This document shows, in pieces, positions 36,910 through 44,865 of a stretch of 64,000 nt of DNA. Positions within the stretch are counted from its first letter, which is position 1. Each line of letters starts with the position of its first letter. Source of the stretch: Maritimibacter harenae (GTDB lineage Bacteria; Pseudomonadota; Alphaproteobacteria; Rhodobacterales; Rhodobacteraceae); assembly GCF_009882975.1 (NCBI RefSeq), contig NZ_WTUX01000012.1:192820-256819 (forward strand). The letters run 5' to 3'. The translations under genes and the position numbers were made by a program. The notes under the pieces are model-generated. The model did not search any database. It was not told the DNA's origin and saw only the letters and a list, made by a program, of their open reading frames with translations.

Positions 36910-37326
36910 CTACTCCTCGACCTTCCCCCGGAGCGCCTTCACCTCGCCGCGTTTCTTCTTCGCCTCGATGCGGCGGCGCTGGGACCCCTTGGTGGGTTTC
37001 GTCGGGATGCGCCGCTTGGGCTTCTCGCACGCCTTGCGGATCATCTCCGCCAATCGCTCCTGCGCGATCTCGCGGTTGCGCGCCTGCGACCGGGTGTCCT
37101 GCACCTGGAGCACGAGCGCGCCGTCGGTCGTCCACTTGCGCCCCGCGATGCGCCGGAGCCGGCGCTTCACCGGGTCGGGCAGACTGGGCGAGCGCTCCGC
37201 CTCGAACCGGAGTTCGACGGCCGAGTTCACCTTGTTCACGTTCTGCCCGCCGGGGCCGGAGGACCGGACGAAGTGTTCGGTCACTTCCCAGTCCTGGATC
37301 GTGATCTTGTCGTTCACGCGGATCAT
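36910..37326 (-). CDS. arfB: Alternative ribosome-rescue factor ArfB (peptidyl-tRNA hydrolase)
   Basis: A 138-residue release-factor-like protein. The catalytic GGQ motif is at residues 26-28 in VRSSGPGGQNVNKVNSAVEL. The C-terminal tail is long and basic (KRRIPTKPTKGSQRRRIEAK, then KKRGEVKAL), the part that enters the empty mRNA channel of stalled ribosomes. Stand-alone length and tail separate it from RF1/RF2. The ATG at 37326 is preceded by a 32-bp-period repeat region. A diverged copy of its 3' end lies directly downstream. Confidence 0.93.
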   Translation of the reverse strand: MIRVNDKITIQDWEVTEHFVRSSGPGGQNVNKVNSAVELRFEAERSPSLPDPVKRRLRRIAGRKWTTDGALVLQVQDTRSQARNREIAQERLAEMIRKACEKPKRRIPTKPTKGSQRRRIEAKKKRGEVKALRGKVEE

Positions 37327-37362
37327 TCTGACCTTCTACCTCGTCGTCGTCCCCGGGTCCAA

Positions 37363-37436
37363 AAAGTTTGAACTGGCCCCCCTGTTCCCCCCGGAAAGTT
37401 TGAACTCGGGCCGCGCGGACCCCCCGAAAGTTTGAA
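37363..37436. repeat. Three AAAGTTTGAA repeats with exact 32-bp period
   Basis: AAAGTTTGAA occurs at 37363, 37395 and 37427, that is, every 32 bases. On the minus strand three GGGGGG runs lie between or beside them. The block sits 37-110 bases upstream of the arfB ATG. A 32-bp spacing places all three copies on the same face of the DNA helix. Confidence 0.75.
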
Positions 37437-37445
37437 GAAAACGAA

Positions 37446-37471
37446 AAGGGCCACCGCTTCGGGTGGCCCTT
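37446..37471 (-). terminator. Intrinsic terminator downstream of the mini-ORF
   Basis: On the minus strand AAGGGCCACC and GGTGGCCCTT pair around CGAAGC, followed by TTCGTTTTC. It would end a transcript that began upstream of the mini-ORF at 37556-37597 and lies before the arfB repeats. Confidence 0.8.
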
Positions 37472-37524
37472 CGAGAAGTCTGGAGGTGGGGCCGGTTAGG
37501 CGGATCGCCAGCTCAGCCCGCATT

Positions 37525-37550
37525 CCGTGCCGAGGGCTGCCCCGGCACGG
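37525..37550 (-). other. Stem-loop following the mini-ORF
   Basis: CCGTGCCG and CGGCACGG pair, extended by GGG/CCC across a single bulged A, with a CTG loop. It starts six bases after the mini-ORF stop codon. Confidence 0.6.
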
Positions 37551-37555
37551 CGCGA

Positions 37556-37597
37556 CTACTTTGTCCCGGCACCTCGCTCCATAATTTCTCTAGACAT
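37556..37597 (-). CDS. Mini-ORF of 13 codons with perfect Shine-Dalgarno
   Basis: The minus strand reads AAGGAGG (37609-37603), five bases, then ATG and 12 further codons: MSREIMERGAGTK, ending TAG. The ribosome binding site is among the best in the window. The ORF sits in a 344-base gap between arfB and the queuosine-precursor transporter and is followed by a hairpin and a terminator, so a short structured RNA is likely. It could be a leader peptide, a small protein or an RNA whose SD is used for regulation. I do not recognise the peptide. Confidence 0.5.
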   Translation of the reverse strand: MSREIMERGAGTK

Positions 37598-37670
37598 GGA
37601 CACCTCCTTTCTTCAGTTGAAAAAGCCTGTAAGAAAACCGTGCCACAGATTTTGTATGGGTCAACAATTT

Positions 37671-38312
37671 TTACGCAGGATTTGGTGAAAGTTTCGCGAC
37701 GAGCACACGAAACGGGATCAGTGCCACCAAAGCCAGCGACAGTTTGACGAGCCAGTCGGCGAAGCCCAGGCTCACCCACAGCGGCACCACCGGGCCCGTG
37801 CCCAGGAACGGCACCGCCTCGGTCGCCCAGGACGTCTCCATGTTCGCGGATTCACTGAAGAAAACCCCCAGCGACGCCGAGAACGCGATCGAGAAGAAGA
37901 GCACCGTATCGACCGCCGAACCGATCAGCGTGGAGGCCAGCGGCGCCCGCCACCAGGCCCCCTCACGGAGGCGGTTGAATACAGCAACATCAAGGAGTTG
38001 CGCGGACAGGAACGCGATGCCCGAGCCCACGGCGACCCGCAGGCTGACGGCGGCGTACTCGTACCCGTCCCCCTGCAGCATGATCTGGCTGCCGACAAGC
38101 GAACAGGCCACGCCGACCAGGAAGCCGGCAAAGACGACCCGACGCGCGGACTCGGGCCCGTAGACCCGGTTCATGACGTCGGTGACAAGGAATGCGACGG
38201 GATAGGTGAACGCCCCCCAGGTAAGCCAGTTGCCCAGAAGGAACTGCACGAGGATGTTCGAGGCCACCACGACGGCGGCCATGGCAAGAATGCCGGGAAG
38301 TATGCGGGTCAT
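37671..38312 (-). CDS. Queuosine precursor transporter (YhhQ/VUT family)
   Basis: A 213-residue membrane protein with about six helices. ILPGILAMAAVVVASNILVQ starts helix 1. TWGAFTYPVAFLVTDVMNRVYGP is the VUT family signature, here in parts TYPVAFLVTDV and NRVYGPESARRVV. It imports preQ0 or preQ1 for tRNA queuosine. In-frame ATGs also occur at 38333 and 38348; none has a strong ribosome binding site, and 38312 is chosen because homologues as I recall them begin MTR near the first helix. Confidence 0.87.
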   Translation of the reverse strand: MTRILPGILAMAAVVVASNILVQFLLGNWLTWGAFTYPVAFLVTDVMNRVYGPESARRVVFAGFLVGVACSLVGSQIMLQGDGYEYAAVSLRVAVGSGIAFLSAQLLDVAVFNRLREGAWWRAPLASTLIGSAVDTVLFFSIAFSASLGVFFSESANMETSWATEAVPFLGTGPVVPLWVSLGFADWLVKLSLALVALIPFRVLVAKLSPNPA

Positions 38313-38375
38313 GTGTTTGATCCGTTTTGACATGGTGGTCGGAGACATGGCCCTGCGACGCAGGACCCGCGGGAG

Positions 38376-39302
38376 TTACAAGTTCTCGTCCGCCCGATCA
38401 ACCCCCACATCCGCCGGCACGATGTACTCCACGATCTCGTTCTTCTGGAAGAACCGCTGGTTGTCGTCCGAGATCATCGTGAGATGCATGTCCCCCAGCC
38501 CGTCCTGCCAGACCGCCAGCCCTTCCAGGTTGTCGTGGTCCCGCGGCTGCGTCTCCAGGAGCGTGACCTCGCCGTCCAGCGTGTCCTCGCCCAGGTCGAA
38601 GCGGCGCACGCGGGTCGCGAACCCCAGCTGGGACGAGGCGAGCCGTCGCTCCAGCAGGTAGAAGCGCCCGTCCGGCCCGATGTCCGCGCCCACCGGCAGG
38701 AACTCTCCCCGGCGCGGGATGGTGAAGGGGATGGTCCACGCCCCGTCCCGGAACCGGAACACGTCGAAGGGGCGCTCCAGCGCGCCCGAGCGCTCCGGCA
38801 GCGTGTAGAGCGCGCCGTCCGGCCCGATCGCCAGCGCCTCGAGCGAGGAGTTGTTCTGAAGCCCCGAGAAGCCCTCGGCGCGCGGAAGTTCGGTCGCCAT
38901 GTCTGCCGCCGGGTCGGCGTAGACGTTCACCCGGTGCTGCGCCTCGAACGAGACGTAGACGCGTCCGTCGTCACCTATGGCGAGGCCCTCGCTGTCCGTC
39001 CAGTAACGCGGCAGCTCGCCCCCGTCGGTGTGGGCGAGCGACAGGATCGGCCCCGGGTCCGCGCCCACCAGCCAGCCGCGCGCGTTGCGCAGAAGCCGGC
39101 CCGACACGATCAGCCCCTTGTCCGAGATCGCGGTGAAGCCGATCCCGTCCGCGTCCACCTCGAGCCCGGACCAGCCGCCGAACGCGTCGTCCGCGATCGC
39201 CCACTGGGTGCTCGACCCGAAACGGGCCGGTTGCGTGGGCTGGGCGAATGCGAGAGGCGCCAGGGCGAGCGCGGTTACTGCGATTGCAAGACGGCGGCGC
39301 AT
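38376..39302 (-). CDS. Esterase-like, phytase-type beta-propeller protein
   Basis: A 308-residue secreted protein. Signal peptide residues 1-20 (ending PLAFAQ). The family features of the phytase-like/esterase-like domain are WSGLEVDADGIGFTAISDKG, then YWTDSEGLAIGDDGRVYVSFE (DSEGLA and VYVSFE) and NNSSLEALAIGPDG, as expected for a calcium-binding beta-propeller. DHDNLEGLAVW is a further repeat. Substrate unknown. The start overlaps the mepA stop by 28 bases. Confidence 0.82.
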   Translation of the reverse strand: MRRRLAIAVTALALAPLAFAQPTQPARFGSSTQWAIADDAFGGWSGLEVDADGIGFTAISDKGLIVSGRLLRNARGWLVGADPGPILSLAHTDGGELPRYWTDSEGLAIGDDGRVYVSFEAQHRVNVYADPAADMATELPRAEGFSGLQNNSSLEALAIGPDGALYTLPERSGALERPFDVFRFRDGAWTIPFTIPRRGEFLPVGADIGPDGRFYLLERRLASSQLGFATRVRRFDLGEDTLDGEVTLLETQPRDHDNLEGLAVWQDGLGDMHLTMISDDNQRFFQKNEIVEYIVPADVGVDRADENL

Positions 39303-40210
39303 TGCTGAGGCAGGTCGGCCAGCCGCAATTCCGCCCGCGGGCGCGACGGCGCCGGCGGATCGGGATCGGGCGGTGGCGGGTTCAGGATGTTGTTCACCCA
39401 TTCCTGCGCGTCGGCGCAGCCGTCGCCCGGCGGCGGCGGATCCTGGTTCTCGCAGCCGGTGGAACCGGGCGGGCAGGAAAGACGCACATGGAAGTGATAG
39501 TGGTGGCCGTACCACGGGCGGATCTTGCGCAGCCACGACCGGTCGCCGGTCTCGTCGTTACACATCCGCACCTTGGCGCCGGGAAAGACGAAGATCCGCG
39601 CGACGCGGGGGTCCGAGGCGGCGGCCTGCAGGATCTGGTGGTGCTGCGGTGTCCAATTGTCATTCGTGTAGGCCCCGCCGGCCCGGCGCAGCGAGATCGA
39701 CGAGAGGCTTTCGCGCTCCGACACGCTGAGATCCAGTCGGTTGGCGGGCAGCATCCAGATGTCGGCGTCGAGCCCGACCTGGTGACTGCGGTGCCCGGTC
39801 AGCATCGGCCCGCCGCGCGGCTGGCTCATGTCGCCCACGTAGATGCCGTTCCACCCCGGCTGGCGCGCGGCCTTCCGCGACAGGTCCTGAAGATAGTCGA
39901 TCAGGACCGGGTGCCCCCAGTTGCGGTTGCGGCTAAGACGCATGGCCTGCCAGGTCGGGCCGGATTCGGGCAACTGCTCGGCACCCGCGATGCACCCGCG
40001 CGCATAGGACCCCCAGGCCGCGTCGTCCTGGCGCGATGCGTCCGCCTTGGCGCCGAAGAGCTGCTTGGCGGGTTCGTTGGAGGTCGAAATGATCTCGCGC
40101 GCCGCGGCGAGGTCGTAATCGCTCGCAGGAGGGGTGTCGCTGGAACAGGCCGCCAGGGCCGCGGCCAGTGCCAGGGGGGTCAGGATCGCGCGTGTCAGGC
40201 TACGCGACAT
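39275..40210 (-). CDS. mepA: Penicillin-insensitive murein endopeptidase MepA, lipoprotein
   Basis: A 311-residue LAS-type metallopeptidase that cleaves D-Ala-mDAP cross-links. The signal ends in a lipobox (ALAAC, Cys22), so it is anchored in a membrane, unlike soluble E. coli MepA. Zinc ligands are visible in TGHRSHQVGLDADIWML and in the GHHYHFHVRLSCP block. The C-terminal 60 residues are proline-rich (PPPPDPDPPAPS). The start overlaps the MFS gene stop by 11 bases. Confidence 0.93.
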   Translation of the reverse strand: MSRSLTRAILTPLALAAALAACSSDTPPASDYDLAAAREIISTSNEPAKQLFGAKADASRQDDAAWGSYARGCIAGAEQLPESGPTWQAMRLSRNRNWGHPVLIDYLQDLSRKAARQPGWNGIYVGDMSQPRGGPMLTGHRSHQVGLDADIWMLPANRLDLSVSERESLSSISLRRAGGAYTNDNWTPQHHQILQAAASDPRVARIFVFPGAKVRMCNDETGDRSWLRKIRPWYGHHYHFHVRLSCPPGSTGCENQDPPPPGDGCADAQEWVNNILNPPPPDPDPPAPSRPRAELRLADLPQQCAAVLQSQ

Positions 40211-41579
40211 TCTTGGCGTACTCCTCACCATCCGGTCGCACCCAGAGTAACAGAACGAGACCGAGAAGGAAGAGGAGGATCAACGGCGATACGCCAAGCC
40301 GCGCCGATCCGGTCAGCGACGTGAACAGGCCGATCAGCGCGGGCGCAATGAAGGCCGTCGCGCGGCCCGACAGGCCGTAGAGGCCGAAGCTCTCGGTCGG
40401 GGCGACCGGGTCGGTGTGACGCACCATGAGCGACCGCGAGGCGGCCTGGAGCGTGCCGCCCATGCCGCCGATCACGATCCCCGCGGCGAACATCACGATG
40501 TCGGGGAGCTTCGATCCCTCGGCCAATTCGACGCCGAAGAAGGTGTCACGGTCCATGAAGACGATGGTCACGATCACGCAGATCAACGCGATGATCGCGC
40601 CGATGATCACGGGCTTGGGCCCGAGGGTGGAGTCGACCTTGCCGCCAAGCCAGGAGAACAGTGCGGCCGACAGCGCCGAGATGATGCCGAAGATCCCGAT
40701 CGACGTGACCTGCCAGTCGAGCACCAGCGTCGCGTAGACGCCGCCGAAGCCGTAGAGTCCGTTCAGCGCGTCGCGGTAGAACATCGACGACAGCAGGAAG
40801 TTCAGAAGCGAACGGCGGTCCTTGAGCAGGCGGATCGAGCGGCCCAGCCCCTCCATCGCGCCGGAGAGGGAATGCTTGCGGCGCGGGATGTGATCCTCGC
40901 GCACCCACAGGAAGTAGGGAACCATGAAGACCAGGAACCAGACCGCCACGAAGGGACCCACGATACGGGTGCCTTCGAACCGGTCGGGGTCGAGCAGGCC
41001 CAGCCCGGGCTCGAGCCCGATCAGGGTCTTGCCTCCGGATTGCTCGACGAAGAGAGCCAGCATGATCACCAGCGCCGAGATGCCGCCGATGTAACCGAAG
41101 GCGAAGCCCGTGCCGGAGGTCTTGCCGACCGCCTCGTCCTCGACCAGGCCCGGAAGCTGCGCATTGACGAAGATCAGGGCGAATTCGGCACCGATGAAGC
41201 CGATGCCGAAGGCGACCAGCATGGCCCACATGTTTCCGCCGTCAGGGTCGGTGTACCAAAGCGCCCAGGCGCCCAGGACGTAGAGGATCGAGAAGACGTA
41301 GATCCAGGGGCGCCGCCGGCCGGACGTGTCCGCCAGGGCCCCGAGGATCGGCCCTCCGAAGCCGATGATCAGCCCGGTGATCGTCAGGCCCATCGACCAG
41401 ACCGTCTGCGCGCGCGCGTCCGCCGCGGCTTCGCCCATCCCGGTGGACAGGAAGAACGCCGTGGCCACGGAGGCGAAGAACGGACCGTAGATGAACGTGA
41501 GCAGCACGGTGTGGTACGGCTGGCTTGCCCAGTCGAACCAATACCATCCCCATATGCGTTTGTTTTCCCCGGCGGCCAT
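40200..41579 (-). CDS. MFS transporter (UMF1/Atg22-like family)
   Basis: A 459-residue transporter with 12 predicted helices. The N-terminus WGWYWFDWASQPYHTVLLTF is the signature of the UMF1 family related to yeast Atg22, a vacuolar amino-acid exporter. The inter-helix GALADTSGRRRPW motif is a typical MFS loop. GGMGGTLQAASRSLMVRHTD is conserved near helix 10. Substrate cannot be told. First gene of a likely operon with mepA and the phytase-like gene, joined by overlaps. Confidence 0.87.
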   Translation of the reverse strand: MAAGENKRIWGWYWFDWASQPYHTVLLTFIYGPFFASVATAFFLSTGMGEAAADARAQTVWSMGLTITGLIIGFGGPILGALADTSGRRRPWIYVFSILYVLGAWALWYTDPDGGNMWAMLVAFGIGFIGAEFALIFVNAQLPGLVEDEAVGKTSGTGFAFGYIGGISALVIMLALFVEQSGGKTLIGLEPGLGLLDPDRFEGTRIVGPFVAVWFLVFMVPYFLWVREDHIPRRKHSLSGAMEGLGRSIRLLKDRRSLLNFLLSSMFYRDALNGLYGFGGVYATLVLDWQVTSIGIFGIISALSAALFSWLGGKVDSTLGPKPVIIGAIIALICVIVTIVFMDRDTFFGVELAEGSKLPDIVMFAAGIVIGGMGGTLQAASRSLMVRHTDPVAPTESFGLYGLSGRATAFIAPALIGLFTSLTGSARLGVSPLILLFLLGLVLLLWVRPDGEEYAKNVA

Positions 41580-41664
41580 CTGTCCCCTCCACCTGCACTG
41601 CCGAATGTATGACCGTTCTTATACCAATGACGCAAGTAGCTTACCCAGCGTCACGCTTGCGCCT

Positions 41665-42198
41665 TCAGAATTCCGGCGGCCAAGGGCGGTGTCGGTCGGC
41701 CTCGATCCAGCCCGTCACCCAGTCCGGCAGGGGCGGCGATTTCGCGTCCGGAAGCCCAAGTGCCGCGAGCACGCGGTCGGTGGTCACGATGCCGTTCTTG
41801 TCGGTCGTCGCCCCGCGCACGAGGATGTGGTTGGCGCAGATGCCGCCCTTCCACATCGACTGCTCGGTGTACATGAACTTGTCGTCCCAGCCGATCAGCC
41901 GGGTGCGCAGCTCGATGCGCTCGAACATCCTCACGCGGCGCCGGTACATCACGCTGGCCCCTGCCACGGCCCCGCCCCAGCGCTGCTTCGCGACCGCGCG
42001 CGCCATGCCGGTGCGCATCATGAAGGGCACGCGGCCCAGGTCGAAAAGCGTCAGGGTCCGGCCGTTGTTGAGCTCGAGCCACATGTCCAGGTCCCAGGGC
42101 CAGCAGATATGATGGCTGACATGCACGCCGTCGTAACGCAGCGCGGGCTGGCGGGATGCCTTGATGATTTCCTTTGCGAGGCGGATGAACGGATACAT
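41665..42198 (-). CDS. Thioesterase-like hotdog-fold protein
   Basis: A 177-residue protein. WDLDMWLELNNGRTLTLFDL is the hotdog motif, with the helix NNGRTLTLFDLGR that holds the active site in 4HBT_2-type acyl-CoA thioesterases. RRRVRMFERIELRTRLIGWD follows as in the family. ATG 42198 is chosen since the upstream frame is low-complexity. Exact substrate unknown. Confidence 0.8.
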   Translation of the reverse strand: MYPFIRLAKEIIKASRQPALRYDGVHVSHHICWPWDLDMWLELNNGRTLTLFDLGRVPFMMRTGMARAVAKQRWGGAVAGASVMYRRRVRMFERIELRTRLIGWDDKFMYTEQSMWKGGICANHILVRGATTDKNGIVTTDRVLAALGLPDAKSPPLPDWVTGWIEADRHRPWPPEF

Positions 42199-42276
42199 GG
42201 TCGGGCTCCTTTGGCGCGCCTGCTGCGCCCGCGGGGCCGCAGCGTCAACCGTTCCCTCGCGTCGCACTTGCGCTTG

Positions 42277-42290
42277 GGGGACTGTGCCCC
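42277..42290 (+). repeat. Short intergenic hairpin repeat, core GGGGACTNTGCCCC (copy 3)
   Basis: GGGGACTGTGCCCC lies between the divergent thioesterase-like gene and yggT, preceded by CACTTGCGCTTG. It shares its core with 3923 and 7539. Confidence 0.5.
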
Positions 42291-42323
42291 TAGGTCAGTC
42301 AGCGAACAAGAAACGGACGGCCC

Positions 42324-42611
42324 ATGCTTTCGCTCATGCAAATCATCCTCGCGATCCTGAACGTGATCTGGTTCATCGTGATCGTGCACATCATCATGTC
42401 TTGGTTGATCAACTTCCAGGTCCTGAACCTGCATCAGCGGTTCGTGGCGCAGCTGTGGTACGGGCTGAACCGGCTTGTCGACCCGGTGTATTCGCGCATC
42501 CGGCGCATCCTGCCGGACATGGGCGGGATCGATCTGTCGCCGGTGATCGTGCTGCTGGCGCTCTTCGCCGTGCGCACGGTGATCCAGAACAACATGTACC
42601 AGTTCTACTGA
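42324..42611 (+). CDS. YggT family membrane protein
   Basis: A 95-residue protein with two transmembrane helices (IILAILNVIWFIVIVHIIMS and IDLSPVIVLLALFAVRTVI). WLINFQVLNLHQRF and LNRLVDPVYSRIRRILPDMG are the YggT signature (DP-x-x-RIRRxxP). Members are linked to osmotic tolerance and envelope organisation, without a known mechanism. Single gene with a terminator downstream. Confidence 0.9.
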   Translation: MLSLMQIILAILNVIWFIVIVHIIMSWLINFQVLNLHQRFVAQLWYGLNRLVDPVYSRIRRILPDMGGIDLSPVIVLLALFAVRTVIQNNMYQFY

Positions 42612-42660
42612 CGGTGACGGCCGGGCCCACGGGCCCTGCACGCAGCGTCAACGAATGGTG

Positions 42661-42697
42661 AAGCCTTGCGGCCGGCGCGCTGCAAGGCTTTGCTTTT
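42661..42697 (+). terminator. Intrinsic terminator of yggT
   Basis: AAGCCTTGC and GCAAGGCTT pair across a 12-base GC-rich loop and are followed by TGCTTTTATT. Confidence 0.8.
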
Positions 42698-42819
42698 ATT
42701 GCCTTTCCGGAGCTCTACTTTTCTAGGATTCTAGAATTCCGGAGACCCGTGGCGCACCTGGCCGCCGCACCGCACGTCCGCGGCTTGCCTGCCCGAAACG
42801 TTCCGACTAAACCCGGGCC

Positions 42820-44865
42820 ATGCCGCGTGACCTCGACCTTCTGAAATCCGTCTTCGGCTTCGATGCCTTCCGACCGGGGCAGGAAGAGATCGTCAACGCC
42901 GTCACGGCGGGCGAGGACACGCTTGCCATCATGCCCACCGGCGGCGGCAAATCCCTGTGCTTCCAGTTGCCCGCCCTTCTGCGCGACGGCGTCACCGTGG
43001 TGATTTCGCCCCTGATCGCCCTGATGCGCGACCAGGTCCGTGCCCTGCGCGCGGTCGGGGTGGAAGCCGGGGCGCTCACCTCAGGCAACACCGAGGCCGA
43101 GACCGACGCGGTGTTCGAGGCGATCGCGGAAGGCCGGCTGAAACTGCTCTACATGGCGCCCGAACGGCTCGCCTCCGGTGGGACGGTCAACCTCCTGCGC
43201 CGGGCCGGCGTCACGCTCATCGCGGTGGACGAGGCGCATTGCGTCAGCCAGTGGGGCCACGATTTCCGCCCGGATTACCTGCGGATCGGCGAACTCAAGG
43301 CCGCGCTCGACGTGCCGCTCGCCGCCTTCACCGCCACGGCGGACGAGGAAACGCGGGCCGAGATCGAGACCAAGCTTTTCGCGGGCGCCCGGCCCCGCAG
43401 CTTCCTGCGCGGCTTCGACCGGCCGAACATCCACCTGGCCTTCGCGGTGAAGGACGGGCCGCGCCGCCAGGTGCTCGATTTCGCCGAGGCGCGGCGGGGG
43501 CTGTCGGGGATCGTCTATGCCGCGACGCGGGCCAAGACGGAAACGCTGGCGCAGGCGCTGGTGGACGCGGGCCATGCCGCGATCCCCTACCATGCCGGTC
43601 TCGACCCGGACCGGCGGCGCGAGGTCGAGCGGCGTTTCCAGACCGAGGACGGGCTGGTGGTGGTGGCCACCGTCGCCTTCGGCATGGGGATCGACAAGCC
43701 CGACATCCGCTGGGTGGCGCATGCCGACCTGCCCAAGAGCATCGAGGCCTATTACCAGGAGATCGGTCGCGCGGGCCGCGACGGGGCGCCGGCGGAGACG
43801 CTCACGCTCTACGGGCCGGACGACATCCGCCTGCGCCGCAGCCAGATCGACGAGGGACTCGCCCCGCCGGAACGGCGCGCCGCGGACCACGCGCGGCTGA
43901 ACGCGCTCCTGGGACTGGCCGAGGCCGCGGGCTGCCGGCGCCAGAAGCTCCTGGCCTATTTCGGAGAAGCGGCCGAGGGTTGCGGCAATTGCGACACCTG
44001 CGACCGCCCGCCGGAAACCTTCGACGCCACCGTGCCGGTGATGAAGGCGCTGTCGGCCGCCCTGCGCACCGGCGAAAGCTTCGGGGCCGGGCACCTGATC
44101 GACATCCTGATCGGCAACGAGACCGAGAAGGTGCGCCAGCGCGGGCATCACGACCTGCCGACCTTCGCGGTGGGCCGCGACATGACGCGCGGCCAGTGGC
44201 AGGCGCTGTTCCGGCAGATGATGGGGCTCGATTTCGTGCGGCCGGACCCGGAGCGTCACGGCGCGCTGAGGGTGACCGAGGCCGCCCACCCGGTCCTCAA
44301 GGGTGAGGCCGAGGTAGTGCTGCGCCGTGACACCGTGAAGACCACCAAGGCGCGCCCCGCCGTGAAGGCGCTGGTCAACGACGAGGATGCGCCGCTTCTC
44401 TCCGCCCTCAAGGCCAAGCGCCGTGCGCTGGCCGAGGCACAGCGCGTGCCGGCCTACGTCGTCTTTCCCGACCGCACCCTGATCGAGATGGCCGAGGCGC
44501 GGCCCGCCTCGCTCGACGACATGGCCCGGATTTCCGGGATCGGCGCCAAGAAGCTCGAGAAATACGGGGCGGCGTTCCTGTCGGTCATCGCCGGCGAGGC
44601 CGAGGCGATGCATCCCTCGCGCCGCAAGCTTGCCGGGTCCGAGGCCGGGGTGCTCTTCGACCGGCTGTCGGAAACCGCGCGCGATCTCTACCGCGGGGTC
44701 GACGGGTTCGCGAAGCCCTTGTCGCTGACCCCCTCGCAACTGAGGCAGATCGCGGAACGCCGTCCGTCATCCGAAGAGGATCTGGCGCGTATCAAGGGTA
44801 TGGATACCGCCCGGATCGACCGTTTCGGGTCGGCATTTCTGTCGCTGATACACGAGAGGTTCTGA
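42820..44865 (+). CDS. recQ: ATP-dependent DNA helicase RecQ
   Basis: A 681-residue helicase. Walker A is LAIMPTGGGKSLCFQ (K44), the DEAH box is VDEAHCVSQWGHDFRPDY, and motif VI is YYQEIGRAGRDG. Zinc-binding cysteines (CRRQ then CGNCDTC) and a winged helix form the RQC region. Two HRDC domains follow at the C-terminus (PASLDDMARISGIGAKKLEK and PSSEEDLARIKGMDTARIDR); a single one is more common. It unwinds DNA in recombinational repair. Its stop overlaps the yaaA start by one base. Confidence 0.95.
   Translation: MPRDLDLLKSVFGFDAFRPGQEEIVNAVTAGEDTLAIMPTGGGKSLCFQLPALLRDGVTVVISPLIALMRDQVRALRAVGVEAGALTSGNTEAETDAVFEAIAEGRLKLLYMAPERLASGGTVNLLRRAGVTLIAVDEAHCVSQWGHDFRPDYLRIGELKAALDVPLAAFTATADEETRAEIETKLFAGARPRSFLRGFDRPNIHLAFAVKDGPRRQVLDFAEARRGLSGIVYAATRAKTETLAQALVDAGHAAIPYHAGLDPDRRREVERRFQTEDGLVVVATVAFGMGIDKPDIRWVAHADLPKSIEAYYQEIGRAGRDGAPAETLTLYGPDDIRLRRSQIDEGLAPPERRAADHARLNALLGLAEAAGCRRQKLLAYFGEAAEGCGNCDTCDRPPETFDATVPVMKALSAALRTGESFGAGHLIDILIGNETEKVRQRGHHDLPTFAVGRDMTRGQWQALFRQMMGLDFVRPDPERHGALRVTEAAHPVLKGEAEVVLRRDTVKTTKARPAVKALVNDEDAPLLSALKAKRRALAEAQRVPAYVVFPDRTLIEMAEARPASLDDMARISGIGAKKLEKYGAAFLSVIAGEAEAMHPSRRKLAGSEAGVLFDRLSETARDLYRGVDGFAKPLSLTPSQLRQIAERRPSSEEDLARIKGMDTARIDRFGSAFLSLIHERF

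Larger units (their letters stand above)
36503..37029. repeat. Imperfect tandem duplication, unit about 262 bp, covering the arfB 3' end
   Basis: Copy A (36503-36764) and copy B (36765-37029) align along their whole length with scattered mismatches and a few small gaps. Both begin ACACC(A/G)CCAACCCACCGCCG. Copy B contains the true 3' third of arfB; copy A contains a diverged copy of that same coding end. Each also holds a palindromic GGTGGGT-TTC-ACCCACC-like element (perfect at 36634-36650, degraded at 36893-36909) followed by CTA. This explains the 487-base stretch without a full gene between KAP and arfB. Confidence 0.85.

Noticed and set aside
37363-37436. CRISPR-like array (three repeats, 32-bp period)
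   Set aside because: The shared core is only 10 bases, the intervening parts are GC-biased and partly alike, there are only three units, and no cas gene is near.
37323-37523. 66-codon minus-strand frame whose stop overlaps the arfB start (ATGA)
   Set aside because: It runs through the terminator hairpin and the 32-bp repeats; 32 is not a multiple of three and the product has no coherent pattern. Apparent coupling to arfB is probably chance.
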